From contig NZ_LT984803.1 of NCBI RefSeq assembly GCF_900250115.1, positions 2,817,583 through 2,881,582 of the forward strand: a DNA stretch of 64,000 bases, written 5' to 3'. Under the pieces are notes generated by a model that searched no databases, had not been told where the DNA came from, and saw only the letters and a list, made by a program, of their open reading frames with translations. The stretch is from Cupriavidus taiwanensis (lineage in GTDB: Bacteria > Pseudomonadota > Gammaproteobacteria > Burkholderiales > Burkholderiaceae). Made by a program: the position numbers and the translations under genes. Position 1 is the first letter of the stretch. The number at the start of each line of letters is the position of its first letter. Shown here in pieces: positions 46,743 through 55,739 of this stretch.

Positions 46743-48266
46743 ATGAATGCCCCGCACGAAGCCCAAACCCTCGCCACCGGCGACGCCCCGGCCTCGGCCA
46801 CCGCGGCCGACGGCCGCCGCGACGCGCTGCTGGCAGGCCTGGCGCAGATCCTGCCCGACGCCGCGGTGTTGTGGAAGCCGGAAGACACCGTGCCCTATGA
46901 GTGCGACGGCCTGGCCGCGTACCGCCAGGTGCCGATGGCGGTGGCACTGCCCGACACGGAGGAGCAGGTCTGCGCCATCCTGCGGCTGTGCCACCAGCTG
47001 GGCGTGCCGGTGGTGCCGCGCGGCGCCGGCACCAGCCTGTCGGGCGGCGCCATGCCGATCGCCGAGGGCCTGGTGCTGTCGCTGGCCAAGTTCAAGCGCA
47101 TCCTGTCGGTCGATCCGTATGCGCGCACCGCGGTGGTCCAGCCGGGCGTGCGCAACCTGGCCATCTCGGACGCCGCCGCGCCGCACAACCTGTACTACGC
47201 GCCCGACCCCTCCTCGCAGATCGCCTGCACCATCGGCGGCAATGTCAGCGAGAACTCCGGCGGCGTGCACTGCCTGAAGTACGGCCTGACCGTGCACAAC
47301 GTGCTGCGCGTGCGCGCGGTGACGATGTCGGGCGAAGTGGTGGTGTTCGGCTCCGAGGCTCCTGACGCGCCCGGGCTGGACCTGCTGGCCGTGCTGATCG
47401 GCTCCGAGGGCATGCTGGCGGTGGTCACCGAGGTCACCGTGCGCCTGATTCCCAAGCCGCAGCTGGCGCAGGTGATCATGGCCTGCTTCGACGATGTCGA
47501 GAAAGGCGGCAACGCGGTCGCCGACGTGATTGCCGCTGGCATCATCCCGGCCGGGCTGGAGATGATGGACAAGCCCGCCACCGCCGCGGTCGAGCAGTTC
47601 GTGCATGCGGGCTATGACCTCGATGCGGCCGCGATCCTGCTGTGCGAGTCGGACGGCACGCCCGAGGAAGTCGCCGAGGAGATCGAGCGCATGAGCGCGG
47701 TGCTGACGGCATCGGGCTGCACCCGCATCGTGGTCTCGCAGAACGAGGCCGAGCGCCTGCGCTTCTGGAGCGGCCGCAAGAATGCCTTCCCGGCCGCGGG
47801 CCGGATCTCGCCGGACTATTACTGCATGGACGGCACCATTCCGCGCAAGCACATCGGTACGCTGCTCAAGCGCATCGAGGCCATGGAAGTGAAGTACGGG
47901 CTGCGCTGCATCAACGTGTTCCATGCCGGGGACGGCAACATGCACCCGCTAGTGCTGTTCGACGGCGGCGACCAGGACGAGTGGCACCGCGCCGAGCTGT
48001 TCGGCGCCGACATCCTCGAAACCTGCGTCGAGCTGGGCGGCACCGTCACCGGCGAGCACGGCGTCGGCGTGGAGAAGCTCAACTCCATGTGCGTGCAGTT
48101 CTCGACCGCGGAGCGCGATGCCTTCTTCGGCGTCAAGGCCGCCTTCGACCCGGCGCGGCTGCTGAACCCGGACAAGGCCATCCCCACGCTGGCGCGCTGC
48201 GCCGAGTACGGCAAGATGCACGTGAAGAAGGGCCTGCTGCCGCATCCCGAGCTGCCGCGCTTCTAA
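46743..48266 (+). CDS. glcD: Glycolate oxidase subunit GlcD
   Basis: 507 residues. It carries FAD and oxidises glycolate to glyoxylate within a membrane-associated GlcDEF complex. FAD site RGAGTSLSGGAMP and APDPSSQIACTIGGNVSENSGG; C-terminal FHAGDGNMHPLVL and GEHGVGVEKL. The ATG at 46743 has GGAG. First gene of glcD-channel-glcE-glcF. Confidence 0.95.
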   Translation: MNAPHEAQTLATGDAPASATAADGRRDALLAGLAQILPDAAVLWKPEDTVPYECDGLAAYRQVPMAVALPDTEEQVCAILRLCHQLGVPVVPRGAGTSLSGGAMPIAEGLVLSLAKFKRILSVDPYARTAVVQPGVRNLAISDAAAPHNLYYAPDPSSQIACTIGGNVSENSGGVHCLKYGLTVHNVLRVRAVTMSGEVVVFGSEAPDAPGLDLLAVLIGSEGMLAVVTEVTVRLIPKPQLAQVIMACFDDVEKGGNAVADVIAAGIIPAGLEMMDKPATAAVEQFVHAGYDLDAAAILLCESDGTPEEVAEEIERMSAVLTASGCTRIVVSQNEAERLRFWSGRKNAFPAAGRISPDYYCMDGTIPRKHIGTLLKRIEAMEVKYGLRCINVFHAGDGNMHPLVLFDGGDQDEWHRAELFGADILETCVELGGTVTGEHGVGVEKLNSMCVQFSTAERDAFFGVKAAFDPARLLNPDKAIPTLARCAEYGKMHVKKGLLPHPELPRF

Positions 48267-48287
48267 GCCACACCCCTGAGCCAAGCC

Positions 48288-49211
48288 ATGCGAGAAAATC
48301 CCCGCCGGCGCCAGCACCAGGAAGCCGTGGTGCGCCAGCGCCTGGGCCAGCCCGAGGCCGGCTGGCGCCAGCGCTGGTACACCATCATCTTCGAGGCCGA
48401 CACCCGCGAAGGGCGCATCTTCGATGTCGCGCTGCTGCTCGCCATCGTCGCCAGCGTGATGATCGTGATGCTCGACAGCCTGCCGGGGCTCAACCAGCGC
48501 CTGGGCCGAGCCTTCACGGCGCTGGAATGGATGTGCACGCTGCTGTTCACGGCCGAGTACGCCATGCGACTGCTGGTGGTGCGGCGGCCGTGGCGCTACG
48601 CGCTGAGCTTCTACGGCGTCATCGACTTCATCTCGATCATGCCGACCTGGCTGGCGTTCTTCGTGCCGGAGCTGCATTTCCTGATCGACGTGCGCCTGCT
48701 GCGGCTGCTGCGCGTGTTCCGGATCCTGAAGCTGACGGTGTATTTCGAGGAAGCCGAGATCCTGTACCGCGCGCTGGTCAACAGCCGGCGCAAGATCTTC
48801 GTGTTCCTGGCCGCGGTGTTCATCATCACCGTGATCCTGGGCACCGTGATGTACGTGGTCGAGGGCCCGGAGCACGGCTTCCACAGCATCCCGGTCAGCA
48901 TGTACTGGGCGGTGGTGACGCTGACTACCACCGGCTTCGGCGACATGGTGCCGAAGACGCCGCTGGGGCAGTTCATCACCTCGCTGACGATTCTGCTGGG
49001 CTACGGCATCATCGCCTTTCCCACCGGCATCGTCGGCGCCGAGCTGGCCGCCAGCATCATGAAGCGGCCGCTGACCACGCGCACCTGTACCCATTGCCTG
49101 ACCGAGGGGCACGAGCCCGACGCGCAGTATTGCAAGCACTGCGGCAGTCCGCTGCCGGTGTATCAGAACGACCGGCCTGAAGTCCCGGGCGGCCGCGACG
49201 GCTCGACCTGA
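48288..49211 (+). CDS. Voltage-gated-type ion channel with C-terminal zinc ribbon
   Basis: 307 residues, six membrane helices: S1 IFDVALLLAIVASVMIVML, S2 FTALEWMCTLLFTAEYAM, S3 near VIDFISIMPTWLAFF, S4 DVRLLRLLRVFRILKL with regularly spaced arginines, S5 VFLAAVFIITVILGTVMYV, pore helix and filter TLTTTGFGDM, then S6. The filter TTGFGD is close to the K+ signature TVGYGD, so potassium is likely. C-terminal CTHC and CKHC form a zinc ribbon. It lies between glcD (21 bp before) and glcE (41 bp after) in the same orientation. Confidence 0.9.
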   Translation: MRENPRRRQHQEAVVRQRLGQPEAGWRQRWYTIIFEADTREGRIFDVALLLAIVASVMIVMLDSLPGLNQRLGRAFTALEWMCTLLFTAEYAMRLLVVRRPWRYALSFYGVIDFISIMPTWLAFFVPELHFLIDVRLLRLLRVFRILKLTVYFEEAEILYRALVNSRRKIFVFLAAVFIITVILGTVMYVVEGPEHGFHSIPVSMYWAVVTLTTTGFGDMVPKTPLGQFITSLTILLGYGIIAFPTGIVGAELAASIMKRPLTTRTCTHCLTEGHEPDAQYCKHCGSPLPVYQNDRPEVPGGRDGST

Positions 49212-49252
49212 CCCTGGGCCTCGCCACCACACCCTACCCATCTCGCACGACT

Positions 49253-50356
49253 ATGCAAGCCACCCTCGACGCCTTCCGCGACGCCGTCAGGCAAGCCACC
49301 GAGACCCGCACCGCGCTGCGGCTGCGCGGCGGCGGCAGCAAGGACTTCTACGGCCAGCCGCCGCAAGGCCAGCTGCTGGACACGCGCGCCTACACCGGCA
49401 TCGTCGACTACGACCCGGCCGAACTGGTGATCACCGCGCGCTGCGGCACGCCGCTGGCCGAGATCGAAGCCGCGCTGGCGGAAAAGCGCCAGATCCTGGC
49501 GTTCGAGCCGCCCCACTTCGCGCCGCCCGGCCAGCCCAGCGTGGCGACGCTGGGCGGTGCCGTCGCCGCGGGGTTGTCGGGCCCGCGCCGCCAATCGGTG
49601 GGCGCGCTGCGCGACTTCGTGCTGGGCGCGCAGCTGATGGACGGCCGCGGCGAAGTGATGGACTTCGGCGGCCAGGTGATGAAGAACGTCGCGGGCTACG
49701 ACGTGTCGCGGCTGCTGGCGGGCTCGCTCGGCACGCTCGGGCTGATCCTGCAGGTCTCGGTCAAGGTGCTGCCGGCGCCGTTCGACGAGGCCACGCTGCG
49801 CTTCGAGATGGCGCAGGCCGAAGCGATCCGGCAACTGAACCAGTGGGGCGGCCAGCCGCTGCCGCTGGCATCTTCGGTGTGGCATGCAGGCGTGCTGCAC
49901 GTGCGCCTGTCCGGCGCCGGCGCCGCGGTGCGCGCGGCCTGCGCCAGGCTCGGCGGCGAACGCCTGGAGCCGGCCTCGGCTGCGGCGCTGTGGCAGTCGC
50001 TGCGCGAGCAGACCCATACGTTCTTCGCCCCGGCGCAATCCGGCCGCGCGCTGTGGCGCCTCGCGGTGCCCCCGGTGGCCGCGCCGCTGGCGCTGCCGGG
50101 CGAACAGCTGGTCGAATGGGGCGGCGGCCAGCGCTGGTGGCTGCCCGAAGAGGGTTCGGCCAGGGCCGACGCCGAAAGCGTGCGCGCGGTGGCCCAGGCC
50201 GCCGGTGGCCATGCCACGCTGTTTCGCCACGGTGACAAGTCGATGGGCGTGTTCACGCCGCTGGCGTCGCCGCTGGCCGCGATCCATCGCCGCCTGAAGG
50301 AAACCTTCGACCCGGCCGGCATCTTCAATCCGCAGCGCATGTACCCCGGGCTCTGA
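49253..50356 (+). CDS. glcE: Glycolate oxidase FAD-binding subunit GlcE
   Basis: 367 residues. Short PCMH flavoprotein: LRGGGSKDFYG, TLGGAVAAGLSGPRR, MKNVAGYDVSRLLAGSLGTLG, and C-terminal DPAGIFNPQRMYPGL. It is the second flavin subunit of GlcDEF. Confidence 0.95.
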   Translation: MQATLDAFRDAVRQATETRTALRLRGGGSKDFYGQPPQGQLLDTRAYTGIVDYDPAELVITARCGTPLAEIEAALAEKRQILAFEPPHFAPPGQPSVATLGGAVAAGLSGPRRQSVGALRDFVLGAQLMDGRGEVMDFGGQVMKNVAGYDVSRLLAGSLGTLGLILQVSVKVLPAPFDEATLRFEMAQAEAIRQLNQWGGQPLPLASSVWHAGVLHVRLSGAGAAVRAACARLGGERLEPASAAALWQSLREQTHTFFAPAQSGRALWRLAVPPVAAPLALPGEQLVEWGGGQRWWLPEEGSARADAESVRAVAQAAGGHATLFRHGDKSMGVFTPLASPLAAIHRRLKETFDPAGIFNPQRMYPGL

Positions 50357-50397
50357 GCCCGCGGGCCAAGACACTCCAGGCACTACCTCCCCACATC

Positions 50398-51651
50398 ATG
50401 CAAACGACCCTGGCCGATTTTCTCCGCGACACGCCCGAAGGCGAGGAAGCCAAATCCATCGTCGGCAAATGCGTGCATTGCGGCTTCTGCACCGCCACCT
50501 GCCCCACCTACCAGCTGCTCGGCGATGAACTGGACGGGCCGCGCGGGCGCATCTACCTGATGAAGCAGGTGCTCGAAGGCCATGCCATCACCGAAAGCAC
50601 GCGCCTGCACCTGGACCGCTGCCTGACCTGCCGCAACTGCGAATCGACCTGCCCGTCCGGCGTGCGCTACGGCCGCCTGGTCGACATCGGCCGCCAGCTG
50701 GTCGACGACCAGCTCGAGGCCGAGGGCGTGCGGCGTCCCGCCAGCCAGCGCATCGCGCGCTGGGTGCTGCGCGAGGGACTGACGCGGCCGGCGCTGTTCG
50801 GCACGGCGCTGCGCCTGGGCCAGATGATGCGCCCGCTGCTGCCGGGCACGCTGCGCGCCAAGGTGCCGCCGCTGTCGGCCAGCGCCGCGCCCGGCGCGTG
50901 GCCGCGCAACACCCATGCGCGCAAGATGCTGTTGCTCGACGGTTGCGTGCAGCCGGCAATGTCGCCCAACATCAATGCCGCCACCGCGCGCGTGTTCGAC
51001 CGTGTCGGCGTACAACTGGTGGTGGCGCGCGAGGCCGGCTGCTGCGGCGCGATCCGCTTCCACACCGGCGACCACGATGGCGGCCTCGACAATATGCGGC
51101 GCAATATCGACGCCTGGTGGCCGCATGTCGAAGCCGGCGCCGAAGCCATCGTGATGACCGCCTCCGGCTGCGGCGCGATGGTCAAGGACTACGGCCACCT
51201 GCTGCGCAACGACCCCGCCTATGCCGAGCGCGCGCGCCGCATCTCGGCGCTGACGCGAGACCTGTCCGAGATCCTGCCGGACTTTGCCGACGACCTGCAC
51301 GCCGCCGCCGGCGCAGTCCCGCGCGACGGCCGGCGCGTGGCCTACCACCCGCCCTGCACGCTGCAGCACGGCCAGCAGATCCGCGGCAAGGTCGAAGCGC
51401 TCTTGACCGGCCTCGGCGTGGAAGTCAAACTCTGCGCTGACAGCCACCTGTGCTGCGGCTCGGCGGGCACTTACTCGGTGCTGCAGCCGGAACTGGCCCA
51501 GCGCCTGCGCGACGACAAGCTCGCCAAACTGCAGGCGACCCAGCCCGAAGCCATCGTCTCGGCCAATATCGGCTGCATCTCGCACCTGCAGGGCGGCACC
51601 GATACGCCGGTCATGCACTGGATCGAACTGGTCGACCGGATGCTGGGATAA
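50398..51651 (+). CDS. glcF: Glycolate oxidase iron-sulfur subunit GlcF
   Basis: 417 residues. Two 4Fe-4S sites: Cys25/28/31/35 and Cys75/78/81/85. Two CCG domains follow (EAGCCGAIRFHTG and HLCCGSAGTY). It takes electrons from the flavin subunits to the quinone pool. Downstream, a degenerate REP copy and lrgA follow 82 bp after the stop. Confidence 0.96.
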   Translation: MQTTLADFLRDTPEGEEAKSIVGKCVHCGFCTATCPTYQLLGDELDGPRGRIYLMKQVLEGHAITESTRLHLDRCLTCRNCESTCPSGVRYGRLVDIGRQLVDDQLEAEGVRRPASQRIARWVLREGLTRPALFGTALRLGQMMRPLLPGTLRAKVPPLSASAAPGAWPRNTHARKMLLLDGCVQPAMSPNINAATARVFDRVGVQLVVAREAGCCGAIRFHTGDHDGGLDNMRRNIDAWWPHVEAGAEAIVMTASGCGAMVKDYGHLLRNDPAYAERARRISALTRDLSEILPDFADDLHAAAGAVPRDGRRVAYHPPCTLQHGQQIRGKVEALLTGLGVEVKLCADSHLCCGSAGTYSVLQPELAQRLRDDKLAKLQATQPEAIVSANIGCISHLQGGTDTPVMHWIELVDRMLG

Positions 51652-51683
51652 GCCCTCCGGCCGGAGCAAGGCCCCGTGGTTGT

Positions 51684-51712
51684 CGCCCCTCTCCCATAGG
51701 GAGAGCGGAGAA
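51684..51712. repeat. Degenerate REP-like half element, copy E
   Basis: CCCCTCTCCCATAGGGAGAGCGG, a shortened version of the core seen in copies A-D, without a clear tail or partner. It lies between glcF and lrgA. Confidence 0.55.
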
Positions 51713-51733
51713 TGCACAACCACGACCGCCCCC

Positions 51734-52120
51734 ATGCTCCAGACCTTTGCCATCCTGTTGGTTTTTCAGTCCGTCGGCGAGGTGATCAGCTACGCGCTGA
51801 CCCTGCCCGTGCCCGGCCCCGTGCTCGGCATGATCCTGCTGTTCGGCTGGCTCGTCTTCGACGACCGGCTGCTGCCCGTGATCCAGGGCACCACCACCGA
51901 GCTGCTCAAGCACCTGTCGCTGCTGTTCGTGCCGGCCGGCGTCGGCATCATGGTCCACGCCAACCGCATCGAGGGCGAATGGATGCCGATCCTGGTCGCG
52001 CTGGTGGTGTCGACATGGCTGGCCATTGCCACCACCGCGGTGGTCACGCGCATGCTGATGCGCAAGCGCTCCGGCAGCCCCGACGCGCCGCCCGCCGACG
52101 CCAAGGGGGAACAGGCATGA
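51734..52120 (+). CDS. lrgA: CidA/LrgA family membrane protein
   Basis: 128 residues, four helices. FAILLVFQSVGEVISYALTLPVPGPVLGMILLFG is the LrgA/CidA signature. Holin-like proteins were first linked to murein hydrolase control, but LrgA/LrgB homologues also transport small carboxylates. It overlaps lrgB by 4 bp and follows glcF. Confidence 0.93.
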   Translation: MLQTFAILLVFQSVGEVISYALTLPVPGPVLGMILLFGWLVFDDRLLPVIQGTTTELLKHLSLLFVPAGVGIMVHANRIEGEWMPILVALVVSTWLAIATTAVVTRMLMRKRSGSPDAPPADAKGEQA

Positions 52121-52842
52121 TGACGCCGCGCCTGAACGAGATCTGGGTCTACCTGGCCGCCAGCCCGCTGGTGGGACTGACCGCGACGCTGCTAGCCTAT
52201 GTGTTCGCCTTCCGCATCTACGAGAAATCGCGCTTCTCGCCGCTGGCCAATCCGGTGATGATCGCGGTGGCGCTGCTGGTCACGGTGCTGACGGTCACCG
52301 GCACGCCCTACAAGACCTACTTCGACGGCGCGCAGTTCGTGCACTTCCTGCTCGGACCGGCGACGGTGGCGCTGGCGGTGCCGCTGTACCTGCAGCTGCC
52401 CAAGCTGCGCACCCACGTGTTTCCGTTGCTGGCCGGACTGGTGGCCGGCTCGGTGGTGGCGGTGGTGTCGGCGGTGGGCATTGCCTGGCTGCTCGGCGCC
52501 TCGCCGGAAACGGTGCGCTCGCTCGCGCCCAAGTCGGTGACGATCCCGATCGCCATGGGCGTGGCCGAGAAGATCGGCGGGCTGCCGTCGCTGACCGCGG
52601 TGCTGGTGATGGGCACTGGCATCATCGGCGCGGTCAGCGCGACCATGCTGCTGAACCTGCTGCGCGTCCGCGACTACAGCGTGCGCGGCTTCGCCACCGG
52701 CGTGGCCGCGCACGGCATCGGCACCGCGCGCGCGTTCCAGGTCAACCAGGAAGCCGGCGCCTTTGCCGCGCTCGGCATGGGCCTGAACGGCGTGCTGACC
52801 GCGATCCTGGTGCCGGTGATGGCGGCGTGGATGCCGCACTGA
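52117..52842 (+). CDS. lrgB: LrgB family membrane protein
   Basis: 241 residues, about seven helices. Signature PKSVTIPIAMGVAEKIGGLPSLTA, and the C-terminal GVAAHGIGTARAFQVNQEAGAFAALGMGLNG with the conserved HG.GT loop. In plants the fused LrgA-LrgB protein PLGG1 exports glycolate and glycerate; in B. subtilis PftAB carries pyruvate. Next to glcDEF, glycolate uptake is a sound guess. ATG 52117 has GGGGGAA; an adjacent ATG at 52120 is possible. Confidence 0.93.
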   Translation: MMTPRLNEIWVYLAASPLVGLTATLLAYVFAFRIYEKSRFSPLANPVMIAVALLVTVLTVTGTPYKTYFDGAQFVHFLLGPATVALAVPLYLQLPKLRTHVFPLLAGLVAGSVVAVVSAVGIAWLLGASPETVRSLAPKSVTIPIAMGVAEKIGGLPSLTAVLVMGTGIIGAVSATMLLNLLRVRDYSVRGFATGVAAHGIGTARAFQVNQEAGAFAALGMGLNGVLTAILVPVMAAWMPH

Positions 52843-52927
52843 CACCCTCCTGACAGCACGCTGTCAGCAGCCCCCGCGCATGATGCGAGCTCCTCACTCC
52901 CCTACCCATGGAACCCAGGAGCCCATC

Positions 52928-53299
52928 ATGAGCCACCGCCTGATCAACTGGCTGGAAATCCCCGTTATCGACATGAACCGCGCCGTCGGCTTCTACGAGC
53001 AGGTGTTCGATGTCCGGCTGCGCCGCGAAACCATGAGCCAGGTCGACATGGCGGTGTTTCCGCATCCCGATCCCGGCGGCGCGCTGGTCGCCGGCGAAGG
53101 CTACCGCCCCAGCAACTACTACGGCACGGTGCCGTACCTGCATGCGCCGGAACTCGATGCGCTACTGGAGCGTGCCGCGCGCGCCGGCGGCAAGACCGTG
53201 TTCGGGCCGCTGCGGCTGCCGGGCGAGATCGGCCGCATCGCGCATATCACCGACAGCGAGGGCAACCGCATCGGCCTGCACGAGCCGGTGGCCGGATGA
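52928..53299 (+). CDS. VOC family protein
   Basis: 123 residues. NWLEIPVIDMNRAVGFYEQVFDV and HITDSEGNRIGLHEP are typical of small glyoxalase-fold proteins. It starts with an ATG behind AGGAG and lies 22 bp before a WYL regulator, so the two are a unit. Function unknown. Confidence 0.87.
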   Translation: MSHRLINWLEIPVIDMNRAVGFYEQVFDVRLRRETMSQVDMAVFPHPDPGGALVAGEGYRPSNYYGTVPYLHAPELDALLERAARAGGKTVFGPLRLPGEIGRIAHITDSEGNRIGLHEPVAG

Positions 53300-53321
53300 C
53301 CGCCATGGACCACGCTGACCG

Positions 53322-54011
53322 ATGAGCCGCCGCGCCGACCGCCTGTTCCAGATCGTGCAGGTCCTGCGGGGCCGCCGCCTGACCACGGCGGCGCTGCTGG
53401 CGCAGCGGCTCGGGGTCTCGGAACGCACCGTCTACCGTGATATCCAGGCGCTGTCGCTGTCGGGCGTGCCGGTCGAGGGCGAGGCCGGCATCGGCTACCG
53501 GCTGCGCGCCGATTTCGACGTCCCGCCGCTGATGTTCACCGCCATCGAAGTCGAAGCGCTGGTCGCCGGCCTGCGGCTGCTGAAGGCCTGGGGTGGTGGC
53601 GCGCTGGCCGCCGCGGCCGATCCGGCGCTGGAGAAGCTGATGGCCGCGCTGCCGCCGCCGCGCCGGCTGGCGGCCCAGCAAAGCCGCGTGTTCGCGCCCG
53701 AGTACGTCAACCAGGCGCAGGTGCGCGAGGCCTTCGACGTGGTCCATGGCGCGCTGGGCGCGCACAAGCTGCTGCAGCTCGACTACTGCGACGTGCAGCA
53801 GCGCATCACCGAACGCGTGGTGATGCCGCTGGGGCTGTTCTTCTGGGGCAATGCCTGGCTGCTGGCAACGTGGTGCACCACGCGCGAGGACTACCGCAGC
53901 TTCCGGCTCGACCGCTGCCGCGCCATCCGCATGCTCGACGACCATTTCCACGAAACCCCGGACCGCTCGCTCAACGGCTTCCTGCGCGCGGTGCGCGCCG
54001 GCGGGAGCTGA
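53322..54011 (+). CDS. YafY-type HTH/WYL transcriptional regulator
   Basis: 229 residues. N-terminal winged HTH (LLAQRLGVSERTVYRDIQALSLSGVPVEG), then a WYL domain (LQLDYCDVQQRITERVVMPLGLFFWGNAWLLATWC and RSFRLDRCRAIRML). The WYL motif itself is degenerate (WLL). It probably regulates the preceding VOC gene. Confidence 0.9.
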   Translation: MSRRADRLFQIVQVLRGRRLTTAALLAQRLGVSERTVYRDIQALSLSGVPVEGEAGIGYRLRADFDVPPLMFTAIEVEALVAGLRLLKAWGGGALAAAADPALEKLMAALPPPRRLAAQQSRVFAPEYVNQAQVREAFDVVHGALGAHKLLQLDYCDVQQRITERVVMPLGLFFWGNAWLLATWCTTREDYRSFRLDRCRAIRMLDDHFHETPDRSLNGFLRAVRAGGS

Positions 54012-54014
54012 GGC

Positions 54015-54509
54015 TCAGGCGGCGGGGTCGGACAGCAGCCGCTCGATATCGGCGCGCAGCTCTTCCGGCTTGGTGGTCGGCGCATAGCGCTTGAACACGG
54101 TGCCGTCGCGGCGCAGCAGGAACTTGGTGAAGTTCCACTTGATGCCCTGGGTACCGAGCACGCCACGCTTTTCGGTGGTCAGCCACTGGTACAGCGGATG
54201 GGCGCTGGGGCCGTTGACGTCGATCTTGGCGAACATCGGGAAGCGCACCGCGAAGCGGGTTTCACAGAACTGCCCGATCTGCTGCGCATCGCCCGGCTCC
54301 TGCTTGCCGAACTGGTTGCACGGGAAGCCCAGCACCTCCAGGCCGCGCCCGTGGTATTCGTCATAAAGCTTCTGCAGGCCCTGGTACTGCGGCGTAAAGC
54401 CGCATTCGCTGGCGGTATTGACCACCAGCATCACCTTGCCCTGGAACTGCGACAGCGGCACCGGCTGGCCGGCGAGCGAGTTGGCTTCGAACTGGTAGAC
54501 ATTGCTCAT
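54015..54509 (-). CDS. Glutathione peroxidase family protein (Cys type)
   Basis: 164 residues. Catalytic tetrad: Cys36 (NTASECGFTP), Gln70 (FPCNQFGKQEP), Trp125 and Asn126 (KWNFTKFLL). As in many bacterial members the enzyme may use thioredoxin rather than glutathione. It converges closely on the WYL regulator (3 bp between stops). Confidence 0.93.
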   Translation of the reverse strand: MSNVYQFEANSLAGQPVPLSQFQGKVMLVVNTASECGFTPQYQGLQKLYDEYHGRGLEVLGFPCNQFGKQEPGDAQQIGQFCETRFAVRFPMFAKIDVNGPSAHPLYQWLTTEKRGVLGTQGIKWNFTKFLLRRDGTVFKRYAPTTKPEELRADIERLLSDPAA

Positions 54510-54563
54510 GGCAGACTCCTGTAGGTAGCCAAGCATACCGCCATGGGCAGCGAAGCGCAGCCC

Positions 54564-55703
54564 TCAGATGACGTTGAGATGCTCGGTGCCGGCACCCAGG
54601 TCCGAGTCCTTGGCATGGGTGCTGTGCAGCTTGATCATCAGGCGCAGGTCGTTGAGCGAGTCGGCATTGCGCAGCGCGTCCTCGTAGGTGATCTTGCCCT
54701 GCTCGTACAGGTCGAACAGCGCCTGGTCGAACGAGATCATGCCCTGCTCGCGCGACTTCTTGATGACTTCCTTGAGCTCGTGGATCTCGCCCTTGAAGAT
54801 CAGGTCGGCCACCAGCGGCGTGCCGATCATGATTTCCACCGCCGGCACGCGGCCCTTGCGGCCCGCGCGCGGCAGCAGGCGCTGCGAGATCATCGCCTTC
54901 AGGTTCAGCGACAGGTCGATCAGCAGCTGCTGGCGCTTCTCCTCGGGGAAGAAGTTGACCACGCGGTCGATCGCCTGGTTGGCATTGTTGGCGTGCAGCG
55001 TGGCCAGGCACAGGTGGCCGGTCTCGGCGTACTGCATCGCGTACTCCATGGTCTCGCGGTCGCGGATCTCGCCGATCAGGATCACGTCGGGCGCCTGGCG
55101 CAGCGTATTCTTCAGCGCCACATGCCAGGACTCGGTATCGATGCCGACCTCGCGCTGCGTGACGATGCAGTTCTGGTGGGCATGCACGTACTCGATCGGA
55201 TCCTCGATCGTGATGATATGGCCGTAGGAATGCGCGTTGCGGTGGTCGAGCATCGCCGCCAGCGTGGTCGACTTGCCCGAGCCGGTCGCGCCGGTGACGA
55301 TCACCAGCCCGCGCTTGGCCATCACCACGTCATGCAGCGTCTGCGGCAGGTCCAGGTCGGCCACCGACGGGATGCGCGTATTGATGGTGCGCACCACCAT
55401 GCCGGCCTTGCCCTGCTGGATGAAGGCCGAGACGCGGAAGCGCCCGGCCTTGGGCGCGCTGATGGCGAAATTGCATTCGCGGCTGGTATCGAAATCCTGC
55501 ACCTGGCGCTCGTTCATCACCGAGCGCACCAGCCCCAGCGCCTGGGTCGGGTTCAGCGGCTGCTGCGACACCGGCGTGATCTTGCCGTCGACCTTGATCG
55601 CCGGCGGGAAGTCCGAGGTGATGAACAGGTCAGAGCCGCGGTTGCTGACCATCAGCTCGAGCAGGTCGTTGATGTACTTGGCGGCGGATTCGCGGTCGAG
55701 CAT
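54564..55703 (-). CDS. pilU: Type IV pilus retraction ATPase PilU
   Basis: 379 residues. Walker A GATGSGKSTTLAAMLDH, ILIGEIRDRETM, and the LHANNANQAIDRVVNFFPEE loop. The C-terminus extends past PilT and ends THAKDSDLGAGTEHLNVI. It assists PilT in retracting pili. The longer C-terminus and gene order (pilT then pilU) fit PilU. Start 36 bp after the pilT stop. Confidence 0.94.
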   Translation of the reverse strand: MLDRESAAKYINDLLELMVSNRGSDLFITSDFPPAIKVDGKITPVSQQPLNPTQALGLVRSVMNERQVQDFDTSRECNFAISAPKAGRFRVSAFIQQGKAGMVVRTINTRIPSVADLDLPQTLHDVVMAKRGLVIVTGATGSGKSTTLAAMLDHRNAHSYGHIITIEDPIEYVHAHQNCIVTQREVGIDTESWHVALKNTLRQAPDVILIGEIRDRETMEYAMQYAETGHLCLATLHANNANQAIDRVVNFFPEEKRQQLLIDLSLNLKAMISQRLLPRAGRKGRVPAVEIMIGTPLVADLIFKGEIHELKEVIKKSREQGMISFDQALFDLYEQGKITYEDALRNADSLNDLRLMIKLHSTHAKDSDLGAGTEHLNVI

Positions 55704-55739
55704 GGCGGTGTCCTGCTGGAGGAAGGGCGAAGACGGGCC

